From contig NC_054704.1 of assembly GCF_016097555.1 (NCBI RefSeq), forward strand, positions 32,686,554 through 32,750,553: a stretch of 64,000 bases of DNA, given 5' to 3'. Position numbers and translations under genes: made by a program. Positions 16,510 through 39,800 of this stretch are shown here, in pieces; position 1 is the stretch's first letter, and every line of letters starts with the position of its first letter. A model generated the notes under the pieces. The model was not told where the DNA came from. It was given only the letters and a program-made list of their open reading frames with translations, and made no database searches. The stretch is from Gigantopelta aegis. Lineage: Eukaryota; Mollusca; Gastropoda; Neomphalida; Peltospiridae.

Positions 16510-19280
16510 AACTTCTTGCTCTATGACGCTTAAATTAACTGCAAGCGCGAATGGTGTAAATACGTTTTAGCTGAAAACGTTTTTAAAAAGTTGAGAATAT
16601 GTAAGGAATAGAATACTACATTCATTTCCACTAGAATAATATTTATCTTACAACTCGTTGTTTAAAAATGTATGCAACTCGCTTTCGCTTTCGATAATAT
16701 TTTAGTAAATAATTCGTTATAACATAAATAGTATTCAACGGCAAATAATGTAGTGACCTCTATTTAAAATAGACAGTAGCTGTAGACATTTAAGAGGTAT
16801 AGGTAATAGTTTAAAGTGTCAGATGTCAATATGCTATCCCGATATATAGGATGGCCCCCTCCCACAAAACTGTATCTCCCTGTCTCGTACGCTTAGGCAT
16901 ACTTGAAATTAATATCATAACTGAACAATACCGATATGGTATCACATGAAATATTAGTATCCTTGTGTAAATACTTACAAATTTAAAAGAGGGTTACATT
17001 TTGGGTTGGGGGTTGGGTGGTTTACCCGATATAAAAGAGAAAGCAACTATTTTTCTGCAAAGAAGTAGAAGCATATATTTCTGAACTTGCCTTTTACGTC
17101 TTATTGTCAGACAACTTCATTTATTATAACGGCCATAGCAATGTTTACATGTCTAATGTTAAAATGGTAATGAGTCGTATGAGACATATAGGGTTAACAA
17201 GATCCGTTGAATCTGTAATTCCTTGAATATGTTGCATTGAAACATATTATAGCATTGAGAATCGAGATTGCTTCTTTAAAATTAATCTCTGAAAATGGGA
17301 GTTGAAGTTGCTCATTTCTGTAGCCATTGTAACATGTTTTTGACCAATTATAGCCTTTCTATCTTTTTAAAAGTTTACAGCATATTTACATATTCTTGAT
17401 TAAAATACAAATGTCTGTATATTCAAATTATTTGTGGTCATTTTTTAATGTTCGTAGTAGCTCTGTGCGGACATTTCATATATTTTATTTACCAAGATGT
17501 ATGCCATGTGGGTAGATAAATCCATTGTATGTTTTAATGTTAAACAAACCCAGGATAGTCCCATATCTCACGAAGAATTTAATTTGTAGTTAGCAAAATC
17601 CCCAAATGCGAATAAATGTTAATTTAGCTATTATATTTTATTATTAAGTCGCAAAAATCTAATTCAAATATCAAATAAATACAATTTATATAACTTTAAT
17701 TATTTTGTTATAGCAAAATATATTTAAAAAAAACCAAGAAAAACCCCAACCAAAAACCCCCCAACACAAACAACGAAAACATCCCCCCCAAAAAAAAACA
17801 ACAACCCTCCCCCCCAAAAAACCCCAACATGAAACACCCACAAAAAACAAAACAAACCCCAAACCACACAAGGCAAATCTATCGATTTCTTCTTTAGATA
17901 TAAATATCCCTCTGTATGTTGGAACGTACTAGGATGTTTATTACTGTACATGAAACTGTACATTCTTAAACATTATGAAGTAAGTTTTAAAAATAAATTC
18001 TCGCCTGCCCACTCACGCCGCCCACAGATCTACGCTCGTTAACTTTGAATTATTAACCTACTACCCCACACACATTACAGCGACCAATAACCCCAAGAAA
18101 TTCGATGACAAAAGACCTCTTATAAATGCAAATGCTGCAATGAATTCACTGATGCGTACAGTCTAGGTGCGACCGCCGCTGTAGAATGTAAAATAAAGTT
18201 ATTCACGCTAGACTTGTTTGTTAAAAATGTCTGCAGCGTCGATATCTAGGGACAGCTTGACATCCTAGAATATCGATCCGTCTGACAAATAAAAACTTGA
18301 ATACAGCAGAATATGTTATTAAATTCTAACGATTGTTTCGCGTAGCTATCTAATTTGTCTAATCAAGACCAACGAACAACGGGAGATTTTTGATTGACAC
18401 GAACTGGGCGGGGCTTGGTGACGTGACCTGGTCTATTATATTATGTATGTCTTGTACAGCTGGGACATAATTGCGTCTGCTGTCGCAGACATAATGCTGC
18501 TAATCCCCCAACCGACACAAACAGCACAAAGACTGTGTTCTGGGTATATTCTTGGTTTTAAAAGAGAAGTTACTGTCGTATAACGTGGATGGTAACGGCG
18601 GCAGGGTAAGACCGCGACGTTAAGGAAATCGATTAAACGGGAGAAGAAAGAAATGTACACAGGTACGTTTGTTTACATGTCAGTTTCAGTAGTAGGTCAG
18701 AGCTCACACGGCTACTGTACATATGTCGCACACGTAAATGATGATTTGTTTAGCGTTATAGTTTATATAACATGCTGATGATAGTGTAATAATATCAATA
18801 CGATAAATTGACTGGGATTATGGGTTAGTAGTAATCGCAATACTAAAATGTAGACTATTTTCAGCAAGACAAAAATGGGAATGGGTAATTTAAAAGGCGA
18901 CCTGTTTGTATTTATTTCTAGATGGCGTCAATCCTTGCCTCACCACCCGCTGGTTACGATCATTATTAACACGCCAGGCTCACAAAGCACTTTGTGAATG
19001 ATGATTGTAATTCGTATTCGATACAAATTATCATAAAACGCCTGCAGCGATTACCTCCCCTATGCAATGTTGACGAACACAAAGTTGGCATTATGTGGAT
19101 CACGCTAAACGCCTAACCACTCGTTTATTTAAGCTTGTGTCTTTATGGACATAGCCGGCCTTTGTACTTAAGCATTTTCACAAACAGAAGAGGAGTAAAG
19201 CTGAGGGTTGTAGCGCATGCCACGGATATTTTACACATCTCAAATACATAGGTCGACTCCTGTTGGAAAGCAACAAAAGT
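16510..19280. other. Intergenic, no gene recognised
   Basis: AT-rich sequence with one A/C-only tract at 17722-17868. I found no exon with both a plausible reading frame and splice borders. The 18.0-18.7 kb part is somewhat richer in CpG and could be regulatory, but nothing specific is visible. Confidence 0.5.
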
Positions 19281-19294
19281 AACGTGTACATTCA

Positions 19295-19730
19295 AAGGAA
19301 ATCATTGTACTTACGTATAGGTGCGGATTCACAGCGGCATAATTTGTATGTAACATTGTAGGTTGCTTTAGACAGGTTATAAAAGGTAATTCCAATGAAA
19401 CCTTTGTGAATAAAACTTTCATTCCACACATAACCGCAATCATATTCAATTTAAACATATCACTAAAAAGGGTCTCCTCTTAATTTATATCTGACGTACA
19501 TAGTATTAAAAATGTAATTTAATTTCGATATCACGGTAAATTAATTGTTATAAAAGAATCAAAATGACATCAAACATGTATAAATGATATTCCCCTCGTG
19601 TCTTGTGATAACATGATCTATCAGCACTCTATCCTGTGCCGTCTATCCTGTCTATAGCAACCTATAATATTACATACAAATTATGCTGCTGTGAATCCGC
19701 ACCTATACGTAAATACAATGATTTCCTTTA
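19295..19730. repeat. Imperfect inverted repeat, arms about 84 bp
   Basis: Arm 19295-19378 (containing acgtataggtgcggattcac) matches the reverse complement of 19646-19730 (containing gtgaatccgcacctatacgt) with few differences. The spacer is about 270 bp. It is probably a MITE or foldback element. Confidence 0.8.
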
Positions 19731-19737
19731 TGTCTTG

Positions 19738-19781
19738 TGATATCATAATTTATCAACGTGTGCTGATAAATTATGATATCA
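19738..19781. repeat. Perfect 18-bp hairpin
   Basis: tgatatcataatttatca at 19738-19755 and its exact reverse complement at 19764-19781, with an 8-base loop acgtgtgc. It lies just outside the larger inverted repeat. Confidence 0.9.
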
Positions 19782-19992
19782 TAAGTCTCGAGCGGGTATT
19801 TTTTTATTATTATCCATTATCATTCTTTTCATTTTAATTAGAATGCAGTGATTAAAATTTGACCAATCAAGATTATAAGGAGCGATATCTCCAAGGAGAA
19901 TATCGCAGAAGATTTTGCAAATTATAGTGTCAGCGATATCTCCTACAAAAGCCTTTAATGGATGATAAATATATATACACATGTATATAATA

Positions 19993-20016
19993 TGAGAGAG
20001 AGAGAGAGAAAGAGAG

Positions 20017-20105
<89 letters not shown>

Positions 20106-20240
20106 GAGAAAGACACACACACACACACACACACACACTACACACACATGACACATTACAATACACACACACACACACACACACGCACGCACGCACACAC
20201 ACACACACACACGCACGCACACACACACACACACACACAC
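19993..20240. repeat. (GA)n / (CA)n compound microsatellite
   Basis: GA-rich then ACAG- and CA-rich repeats for about 250 bp. Confidence 0.95.
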
Positions 20241-21012
20241 GTTTCTTTATTTTGAATTAAATAATACGTTGTTCACTGTCCCTTTTCCTGTTTTCTCTTT
20301 ATACACATTGCATACAAAAGACACCCTGTGACGTTTAACTATATGGTAGCCTATTTGGCAGCAGCAGGTTTTTTCTTTCATTCTCTAGACAAAGAGTCGT
20401 AAATGTCATATTGGCCGTTTTCCGAATGGAAAATCATTTGTATTATTACGTGATTACCAACAGTAGTGTTGTTATATTAGTCCGGTTTATAAAGTATCCT
20501 TGTGCATGTGGTGTATCGCGAATACAATGTTTTATTATTATTATTATTTTATTTTTTTTGGCATATACATACTTGGATAAATGAATAGATGGATGGAGGA
20601 AGTGTTTAATTGCTTCCCTTACGTAGATTATATGGAGCCGTTTAAGATATTACCAATGGTTCATATTAATACCATATAAATTCACATGCTAAGGGAACTA
20701 AAATTACTAAAATTACTCTCCTTGAACTAGTCTCAAAGGAGTGTTGGGAAGCGAGAGTGATAGCTCCCCTTAAATGGCGAGGTCTGTGGCTGTATAGGTA
20801 GATAGATAGACGGATGGCCGGACGGACAGACGGACGGACGGAAAAGTCCATAGTCGTAGGGGAGCTAATGCCTCCAGCCACCCCCAGCTCACATGCTTAT
20901 GGTAATTGTGTATACATACATTATTTTCAGACAACAGCAAATACGACAACAATAACATTTGAAACAACAGCATCATCATCAGTAAACAATGATAAATGCA
21001 ACTTGACCCACA

Positions 21013-30005
<8,993 letters not shown>

Positions 30006-30009
30006 CGTT

Positions 30010-32310
30010 GGTTCGTGGTCTACACGTGACGTGGATAATCCTGTGATAACTAAAAACACATCCCAAGTGTTTAAAACAGATTATGAGTGTGTAGTCCAGC
30101 TATCGTCGAACGTCATCCTAGATTACGACCCACTTGGATATCAGGATGGCTGTTCATACTATGCATATAGTAGGCGAAGAATGTGAATCAGAACAACATG
30201 GGTGATTAGATGTCGGAGGACATACCACCAGTTGTGGCAGAGAGAACAGGGATGCTAAAAACAGGACATTCTAAATATTTCTTTAACTTGATATTTGTAG
30301 TGAAGAAAACTGATTTATGTGCTATTATTGGTTATTTCATTTTAAGGCACGTGTGCAGGAAATTATTTAAGTGTCTAGAAGGTATCTAAACTGTGGCTAG
30401 CGAATTAATTTTTTTTATTATTATTATTATTAATATTGTTTTGGGGGGAGGGGGAGGGTAGGGTCATGCTCCCCTAGAAAATGCATTTAAAAATAATTTT
30501 TGCTTTGGAGGTTTCGACCCCTCTTGGCACACGCGCCTGTTTCTGTTTCAACATGCATTATTAGACAATGGCAACAGGCAGTCAAACAACATTCTTTGAC
30601 CGCAGTCATGGCAGTGGCACACCAGCAGTGGAGAGGAGTTTCGATTCATTATTTGGGTGAGGTGGGAGTTGTGGGCTCTGACAGACGGACTGCTGGTATC
30701 GGCATCGTCAGTGTTTGTCAATCCGTCTTACCCTGACTCGATGTCACCATCCGTTTAACATATCTGTTTGTAATAGCGACCCAACGAATTTTCAAAACAT
30801 TCCAACATAGCATGTTTTATTACCACAAGAAGATGTTCGAATACATAGTATTTAATATTTTATTATTTTCAAAACTGATCCATAAACTTTTATTTATCAA
30901 GTAGCGATAGAGTAAGGTAATTTGAGTATTCAATAGCATACATGTTTGAAGAAATATTAAGTGGATGTGACGCATCAAACTTTTATAAAGCTTCCTCTGT
31001 TTTCCAAAGATAAAAATCCTAATTCTCTGTTCAAGAAATTTTTAATTAATATAAATTTAGTAGTTTTAGTTATTAATAACATTGTTTGTGTTTAATTAGC
31101 AGAACATTTCATTACTGTGATTAAAGGAACATCACCAACAACGACGACGACAACAACAACAACAACAGGCTGCACATACAAATGTGAATTTAGTCCGATG
31201 AATATATGAAATTATGCCGATGTTTGTACGCCGCTTTAGTATTTTGGATTGTTAATGGAAATGATATAGATGTGCTTTTTCTGAAAATCTGGTGCTATCA
31301 GCAAATAGTAATAGATATTTGTGGTAATGTAATATACATTATATATAAACGTGTATTTATTGTATTGTATATTTATTCCGGTGAAGTACAACTGGTTGTA
31401 TATATAAACACAAAAGTCACGAATCGTTACACCTCGGCTGTATGAAACGAAGGATTATCGTATTGATGTCCAACATTGTGCGCAGGAAGTGCTCATTACA
31501 TATAGCGAAACACCCTATGTACAAAATGGTGTTGGCATACAATAGCTTTATTTTAAACTCACAATACAGACATTAAAATACGTATTCAAAGGTAATGACT
31601 GCACCCGACAGTAACTTCATGGGAGCATTCCATCACAACTTTGTTAAATAGTCATTTCAACTCATCTTGTACTACCTCTCCCCGACAATTCTCCAGCAAA
31701 TCGTTTCATTTCGGAAAAAAACCCTGGTGGAGACATTCGGGTAAAACAAGCTGGTCTGAAAACTTTTTACCATGCATTTCAATCATTTTACTCACAACAT
31801 TACTTGTAGTTCATATAAAAATGCAACCCTATGTTTGGTAGTAATGTATTTGTGAATAAATGTTATTATGGAGATTCGAGCATTTTCGTTTAGAAAAAAA
31901 ACAATTAGCTTTCACTCTACACACGCACACACGCACACGCGCGCACACAAAACAATGGGATCCCGTATGCCTACACATGATATTGTTTCGACAAACGTGT
32001 GGCCCAAGGTAGACTAATAAGAAAAACGTAGTTACGACTTACATCATCTGTCGAAGAAATCCGAGTGAATTATTGATCACACTGTACAAAGATCTTGTCT
32101 GAACAAGACTACATCAACGGTTATTTTAACGTTTGCTTGGCGCTTGTTTCAGTACTTCATATAACTTAAAAGTACTGTTAGTCTTTATGCATCATTTCCT
32201 TTAAAAAATATTCCAAATTTAAGAACATGCGATTTCTCTTCGTTGAAGATGGTTTTAAAGTTTCGTCATCTAACAATATCTACACTTCCCGAAAACCTGA
32301 TATTATCACT
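30010..32310. other. Downstream of lectin gene, no gene recognised
   Basis: Includes a diverged hAT-like MITE at about 30345-30540 (ends aggcacgtgtgcaggaa and cacacgcgcctg), a CAA/GAC simple repeat near 31141-31168 and AT-rich sequence. No conserved coding segment was found. Confidence 0.55.
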
Positions 32311-32314
32311 CCTT

Positions 32315-32545
32315 TTTTCTGATTCATGAGTGCATGTCATCAATTCTGTACATATTCCATTGAGCTCTGACCAGTGGAAGTTAGTGTTCTAAGCTAGTAT
32401 TGGGAGTGGTAGGCATCCTATGGCCGGTGCAGGAGGGATGAAACATCCTGTTACCGATTTCCTAGGGAGTGGCGGTCCTCATAAGAGCGATCACCTGACA
32501 ATCCTTTCGACTGCCATGTGCAGAGATACGATTTTAATAATGGAA
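32315..32545 (+). repeat. Dispersed repeat, copy 1
   Basis: Shares 'tgattcatgagtgcatgt' and 'gggagtggcggtcctc' with the reverse complement of 52925-53090. Family unknown. Confidence 0.5.
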
Positions 32546-33164
32546 TACGTTTTTTGTCATTCAGATTCAGTAACTATCGACTGTTAGCATAATACTTAAA
32601 ATGTATTTTTTGTACTTAGATGCAGTTAAGGCTCAAGCACGTTGTCTTGGTCGCCCAAACAGGGATTGATAGTCGAGATAGAGAGTGAAGTCGGCGTAGA
32701 GCCCTTAGACCACATCGCCGAACCATTATAAATATCTGTCTGGGTTCAATCGGTACTGGATCACGACGTGATAAAACGAGAATCTAATCATACGGAATGC
32801 ATCTCTGCTTGTACGGTGTAGAAACACTACAATTTCGATATTCTGAGTTATTGAGAAAGGATTAATTTGTAATTATTTAAAAACACATAAATGTAAAACA
32901 AATTAACAAAAATTGGCACTTATAACAATGATGCCGTGCCTTTAAGTCTTGGGGTTGCTGGCACGTCGTATATGCGAATCAAAATTTGACACATTGACGG
33001 CCGGCATCTAGATAGAGACGTCCAAGAAAGTCATGTTTCACAGAGGCAGCGAACCTTTCGACAGCAACCAACTGGCATAACGTTACGGAGTGTTCCTCTC
33101 AACTGAACGCGCTCAATTCCGTCGGCCGTCCACTAAAGATACCCTGATAAAAAACATTCTACTA

Positions 33165-33664
33165 ATATATTAAATTAGTTGACTGTAATTTTAATGAATA
33201 TATAGTTTAATTTATAATGTTTACATTTTAAAGCAACAGTTAATGAATAATGTTGACTGGAAACTGCCATTATGCAACTTTGAGATAACACCTTTAACAC
33301 AGATGGTTTAACCTCTGTGTCCCTGAGGCCGGTGGTTATCGACTTAGATGATTTACATTTATATTTTATGTTCAGCATGAGAGTAAACGTAGCTGGACAT
33401 GCATGTGCTGTATCGTCATGGTTCCAGACCATCGGAAAAACGAAATGGACCAAAATAATTGTGTTGTGAACAATGTCCATAACGGTAAAGCATATCAGTT
33501 ATTGAACAGTTATTTTGTTGGATATTACATCTCGCTTCAAGATATACAATAATTGTTATAGCATATAGCGAGACAAGATGCAGTAGCCAACGCATATGTT
33601 GTCTTTATAAAGACCTATGGCCGAATCATTAAATAGTGCTAGTTTATTGAAAACAGGAATTGAG

Positions 33665-33720
<56 letters not shown>

Positions 33721-33723
33721 CTA

Positions 33724-33770
<47 letters not shown>

Positions 33771-34869
33771 CACCACCATTATCCAATATAGAGGTTTTTG
33801 AAGGCTCGCCTGTCTTTCGTAAAAAAGGTTCTTTGACGAACGGAAACGTCTATTTCAAATAAACGACTAGTTACTGGTCTTTCCTGTTGCTATACACGTC
33901 ATATTAGTTAAGCATTTTATACATTTTATTGATATAATACTGCATTATTGCTATAATTATTTTGCCAGTCAAACGTTGAATAATCGTGTAGTTTGTAATA
34001 CAAAACCGATTTATTTTGCAATACGTATGCACATAATATGTAAAGAAAGTTGTAATTATACTATATGTTATTTATTGATATTTCGCTTTCAAGTGATTTA
34101 TTATAATCTAGCAGGTCTCCTGTTAAACATATCATGCGATTAGCTTCTGTCAGTGTTGGGTACCTACTTATACAATGTGTTGATGTTATGTAAATATTTT
34201 GTTTAATATATTTACTTATAAACATGCTTTTTCTAGTCTGTTTAGTTAGTAATATAACTATTATATTCGATTAAATCTGTATTTTCTGTTTATCTGTATC
34301 TCATATATGGCAGTTTTATTTGTATTTAAAAAAAAAATGAATCTCATGAATGTGTTCAAAGGATTAAAACTAATTATGATAGTTTTAGATATGGTAACAT
34401 GGGATGATGAGAGAACTGATCAACTTAATTAAAGACCTCTAGACTTTTTGCAGATTGCATAAACTTTGATGGTGGAAAAATGTGTTGCATTCTTTTCACT
34501 GCTCAATTCAGGTTTTGATTACATTTTCCTTTTGGCCGACAACATGTTTGGCGACAGAAAAGTAAATGCTTCATTGTATGGAAAACATTTACTGGCCCTT
34601 AATTTATTGTGTTGAGTATAGTTAAACGAAGTCCTACCATCCATAAGGCGTATTTCTCTCACACTCATTGCTCATGTCTAGAACGGCCTTAACTATTTTC
34701 CAATATATGATTTTAACAGTTTGTGTTCATACCGCTTATAGGCGAAGCAAAATAAAAGATTCTATAAAACGAGTGGAAGAACATTTGTTTTATTGTTACG
34801 GTGTCTGTGTTATACATAAACGTAGATGTATGTATGTATGTATGTAAGTATGTATGTATCTATTTATCT

Positions 34870-34927
<58 letters not shown>

Positions 34928-35087
34928 ATTTTACAATCACCCACAAACATCTATCTATATGTCATCATCTATCTATCTATCTATCTATAACACACACACA
35001 CACACACACACAACCACACACACCATCCATGAATTTTACAATCAGCCACAAACATCTATATGTCATCATCTATCTATCTATCTATCT

Positions 35088-35164
<77 letters not shown>

Positions 35165-35810
35165 CCACCATCCATGAATTTTACAATCACCCACAAATAT
35201 CGGTGTTTAAGACGGAGTATCGAGGGGATGGTTATTGTCCTGCCAAGTTTCGTTAACTTCGTGAAAGTTCCAATGTTTTCCTTGCATGCTTTATGCCCGC
35301 AAACACCTACAACCTATGAAACAACTGTTTACATATAGGTATCTCCACAAAACAATATTAAGCCTGTACCGTCAACATGCTTAGAATCATAATCTGTGGA
35401 GATGATGATGAAGACAAAGAAGAAGAAACATAATACGAAGAAAAATCGTTACGGTTAAAGGGAAGGTTCAAAGTTACACTTTGACCAAAATATTTATTAA
35501 TAGTTCTTGTGAAATATAAATATTACTAGTATACCTAATACAATTACATTTACACAACATATAACATTCAAATAATTTAATTTACTACATGTTTCAATTT
35601 ATATTATTGTAAAATCTAATTACGGTAACTTACAGTTTGAGTTTGATTTCATCCTGATCTCCCTATTGACAAAGAACTAGCTGCTATTTTAATAGATACG
35701 CGATGAATATGTTTTTTTAATATATACTTTATATTTTTTAACATGTTTTATCGAGGAAACCACTATTTATGCCGAGTGGCAGGCACCACATTACAGTCGT
35801 GATATTCTTG
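33165..35810. other. Intergenic with microsatellites, no gene recognised
   Basis: (CT)n/(TA)n at 33670-33768; three CA blocks at 34871-34926, 34990-35020 and 35091-35162, each joined to TATC repeats and to near-identical 'catgaattttacaatca' segments, so the whole 34.85-35.2 kb stretch is a local tandem duplication. The rest is AT-rich. Confidence 0.7.
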
Positions 35811-35818
35811 AGTTACTT

Positions 35819-36121
35819 AAAGTTTGTTTTGTTTAACGACACTACTAGAGTACATTGATTTATTAATCATCTGCTATTGGATGTCAAACATTTTGACATA
35901 TAGTCTTAGAGAAAACCCGCTACATTTTTTCCATTACTCGCAATGAATCCTTTATATACACAATCATACAGACAGGATAGAATATACCACGGCCTTTGAT
36001 ATACAGTCGTGGTATACTGGCTGGAACGAGAAATATCCATTGGGCCTACCGACGGAGATCGATCCCAGACTGATCGATCATCATCAGGCGAACGCTTTAC
36101 CACAGGTTACGTCCCGCCCCT
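35819..36121 (-). mobile_element. tRNA-derived SINE, family A
   Basis: Head at the 36121 end (ggggcgggacgtaacctgtg on the minus strand), tail read as gtcgttaaacaaaacaaact at 35820-35840. Confidence 0.85.
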
Positions 36122-36311
36122 TAAATGAATTACGCAAAGATTATAAATGGGATCAATTAATTTGTAGTTATTTATCACAAATGTTTGTGGAAATTACAAA
36201 ATATGACACTTGCAACTTTGAGAACGCACCTTTAGGTAAAATAAGCAGTATTATTAACAAAATAATCATTAAACAATAGGGAGGAATTTTAAATTATTGA
36301 AAAACTCGATC

Positions 36312-36686
36312 AAAGGGACATACCCTAGTTTTTAAACACTAAGATATATTTTTGACTATTATAACCGTTTTTGATAACTTAAATCATACTTTACTTAGAT
36401 TTTATTGTTTAATTTATCAATTAACGTACATTCGAAGTGTTTTTTGTCATCCTGGTGTTTTTAATATCATAAAATGAATTTTTCATATTTTTAAAAACGC
36501 ACGAGCGTCTGAGAAGTAACAGTTATGGTGTCGAGTTTTAGTCTATTTTTAGAGGGTATTTCACCATTTCAAAATCACAGACTCATGTTTCACTCAATTG
36601 TAACTTTATCCAAATGTGTTACAGGTTTGTAGATTAACTAAACTTAGTGTTAATTTTCACGGGTTGAAACTAGGGTATGTCCCTTT
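36312..36686. mobile_element. MITE family 1, best copy
   Basis: The terminal 20 bases aaagggacataccctagttt are mirrored exactly by aaactagggtatgtcccttt; length 375 bp. It ends only 195 bp upstream of the lipase ATG, so it may supply promoter sequence. Other copies lie near 8.8, 9.6 and 24.7 kb. Confidence 0.85.
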
Positions 36687-36880
36687 AATTTGGCGTTACA
36701 AATCTGACTGGTTCTCATTTAACCACAAGATATCTATCCACATTGCACTCAATGATACATGGTCGAGAATCATATCGCGAACATGCAGTCTATTAATATC
36801 AAAGAATGCTCACGACAATTGTCTGTTATCAGGTAATTTCATGCGACTTATCTCAGTTGTGACGAAACGTCGTTACAGCC

Positions 36881-39800
36881 ATGTTGAAAGTGGTTCTGTT
36901 GCTCACCCTCTGGGCCTTGGTCCAGCCCAAGTCTGTGCCAAGACATAAGCGTATGTATTTAATAATAAAACCAGTTTAGTAGTATTATTGCATACATCGA
37001 TTAATATGGATTTGCATAATTTCATTTTTTATTTTACTTTGCTTTAATTTTCCTTTCCAAGAAATATGTTTTTCTTTTCCTCCGTGTCTTTATAAAGACA
37101 CTATTTAAATTCTTTATATTATTTCATATTAAAACCAGTTTATTAGTATTATTACATGAACCGATTATAATGGATTTGAATGAAAAACCCCAATCCAATG
37201 TTGTTACTCTACATTTGTCTGACATTAGGTTGATAGCAAAAATATGATTAACGTGCACATTCAGAGCAAGCTGTCGCAGCACACGCCTGTAATAGGCACA
37301 GGTGTCGACTCTTGCAGGCTCCTCTGTCCAGGACAGGCTATGTCTCATTTCGTCAGTGACTTTATATGGACATAAGTACAACTTGAAAACCCCCAGAATT
37401 AAAATGATATTAAAATACAAAACAAAAATACACTTTTAATCATGGAATCCATTATATTACATCGTTTGAAGTAAACAATATGTTGATTATCGACAACATA
37501 CCTAGATACCGTTGTTTCTAATACCCGTCCAACCCTTTAGAATTTAGTTAATAAAGTTGTCAGTATTGACATTAAACACAAAAATCGAAGAGCCAACAAG
37601 CCCATTAAACACAATGTTATGCTGTATATCACACTACCACAATGTCATCATAATATCTGACACCACTTTTACCAATACCAAAACTATTCCAGGCATGACG
37701 GTATGTTACGATGCCTTGGGATGTTTCAGTACTAAGTACCCGTTCTTCAGTTTGCAACGACCACTCAGTTTTGTCCCCGAGTCCCCCAGTTTCATCAACC
37801 CCGACTTCACCCTGTTCACCCAACAAAACGTCAACAACGGCGACGTGCTTCACACCACTGACGTCACCGCTTTGAAGTCGTCACACTTCAATGCCCACAG
37901 ACCTACGAAAGTCATCGTCCACGGGTACCTGGAGAACGGTAAAGCCAGCTGGTTGACGGTAAGATGAAAATATTCATTGTCTTGGTTTTAGTAGTGTTAT
38001 AAACTATCAGATATTTGGGAGGAACACTGAAGAAGAAGAAGAAGATGCTTTATTGTACTGAAGTGGCCTTTGCCCATTGTACATATTACATATATACTAA
38101 GTTTACAAGGAGCTCCATTCAATATCATGACATATTCAATAGCATAACATTTTGACACAGTATTATTATAGATAATACAATAACACCAATTCATTGACTA
38201 GGTTTACAGCACCCCCCCCCCCCCCCACACACACACACACACTTTTGCTGTTAATTGATTCTTCAATATTATAAGTAATAGTAGGCCTACTATACACAGT
38301 AACACCAGCTCACTTACTAGGTTTACAAAACCCTACATACCGTTAATTAACCCTTCAACAGTTTTGCTCTAAAAAATTTTTTTTTTAATATAGAAAGCTA
38401 AGTTTTTCAAAGCGTTAATGTCTTTGCTACAAAATAGGCTTTGTACATTTGCACTGTCTGGTCTATATCTGATATTACAAAAATCGTGTAGGAAGTTACG
38501 TCTAAGATCAGTTAACACTGTGCAATTAAGATCAAATGTATCTCGTCTCCAATGGTACCTAAGTTACATATATTGCATAGCCTCTCAGCAATGTTTATAT
38601 TGGTATGCATATCCTTTTCATTATTACTATGATGGTAAAAACAGCGGGAAAATGCTATTATACTTCTCAGATGGTAATTTAAGACATATAGGTAGTGTTC
38701 GGTAGTTGGTGTTGTATAATGACATAAAATGAGTCTTCTTTTTTTTAGGAACACTGAGATAAGATGGTGACATAAAACAACTAAAACAACAACAACACCA
38801 ATAACAATGAAAATCACACACTCTCAAATACAATCCCAAATCACAACAAATAAGAAAAACCCCACCCATTCCAGAACCCCAAATATTAAGAAATGAATAC
38901 AGCAACAACAAGAAATACCAAACCCATCAACATCAATAATGAACAAACAAAACAAAAATACAAGACCCCCCAAAACCCCAACAACAACAACCCTCCAAAA
39001 CATCCTAAAATATGCAGAGGAAAGTATAAAACAACAAAAAACCCCAAACAAAATAAAAATAAAAACAAAACAAACATGCACGGTAAACGCGTAGAAGTAC
39101 AAACACAACTCCGAAAGTGAAACTTTACTAACAAAAATACAATATTTCAAAAACAAATTATTACATTTTGCAGTAAATGTTAATTTAAACAATTTATTGT
39201 CGTTTTGTTTTGTCTCAGTAAATACTATTTGTTTCTTTCAGCATATGAAAAATGAGTTTCTGAAGACGAACGATTTCAATGTTATTATCGTGGGGTGGGG
39301 AAAAGGATCACTGCCCCCGTACACCCAGGCTACAGCCAACACACGTGTGGTCGGAGCCATGATAGCGCAGCTCATCAAAACTATACAGGTAGGCGCAGGT
39401 GTAATCGAAACAATACACGCATTAGCATATTCAGACTCATACTTACATACTCCTACGAGACATGTATATTTTGCTGGAACTATAACAACAGGAATTCACG
39501 AACCACTATGGGTGTGTAGACACAAAACTGAAATGGTCAACATAGCTTCAAACCGAGGTGTTTTATGGCATATAAAGATATTTTTGAAACTCGAACACGC
39601 TGGAACTTGAAATATTTTGCCGATCCTTAAATTTTGTGTGTATATATAATTTTCTTTATTTTTCATACCATCATAATTATGCATTTTCTCGTCGAACAGA
39701 AGACTACGGGTGCACAGCCGGAAACGTTTCACATCATTGGTCACAGTCTGGGTGCCCACATCGCAGGGTATGCAGGAGAGAGAATACAGCACGTTGGTCG

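Noticed and set aside
30500-30736. 78-codon plus-strand frame
   Set aside because: Begins inside a degraded MITE and shows no family features.
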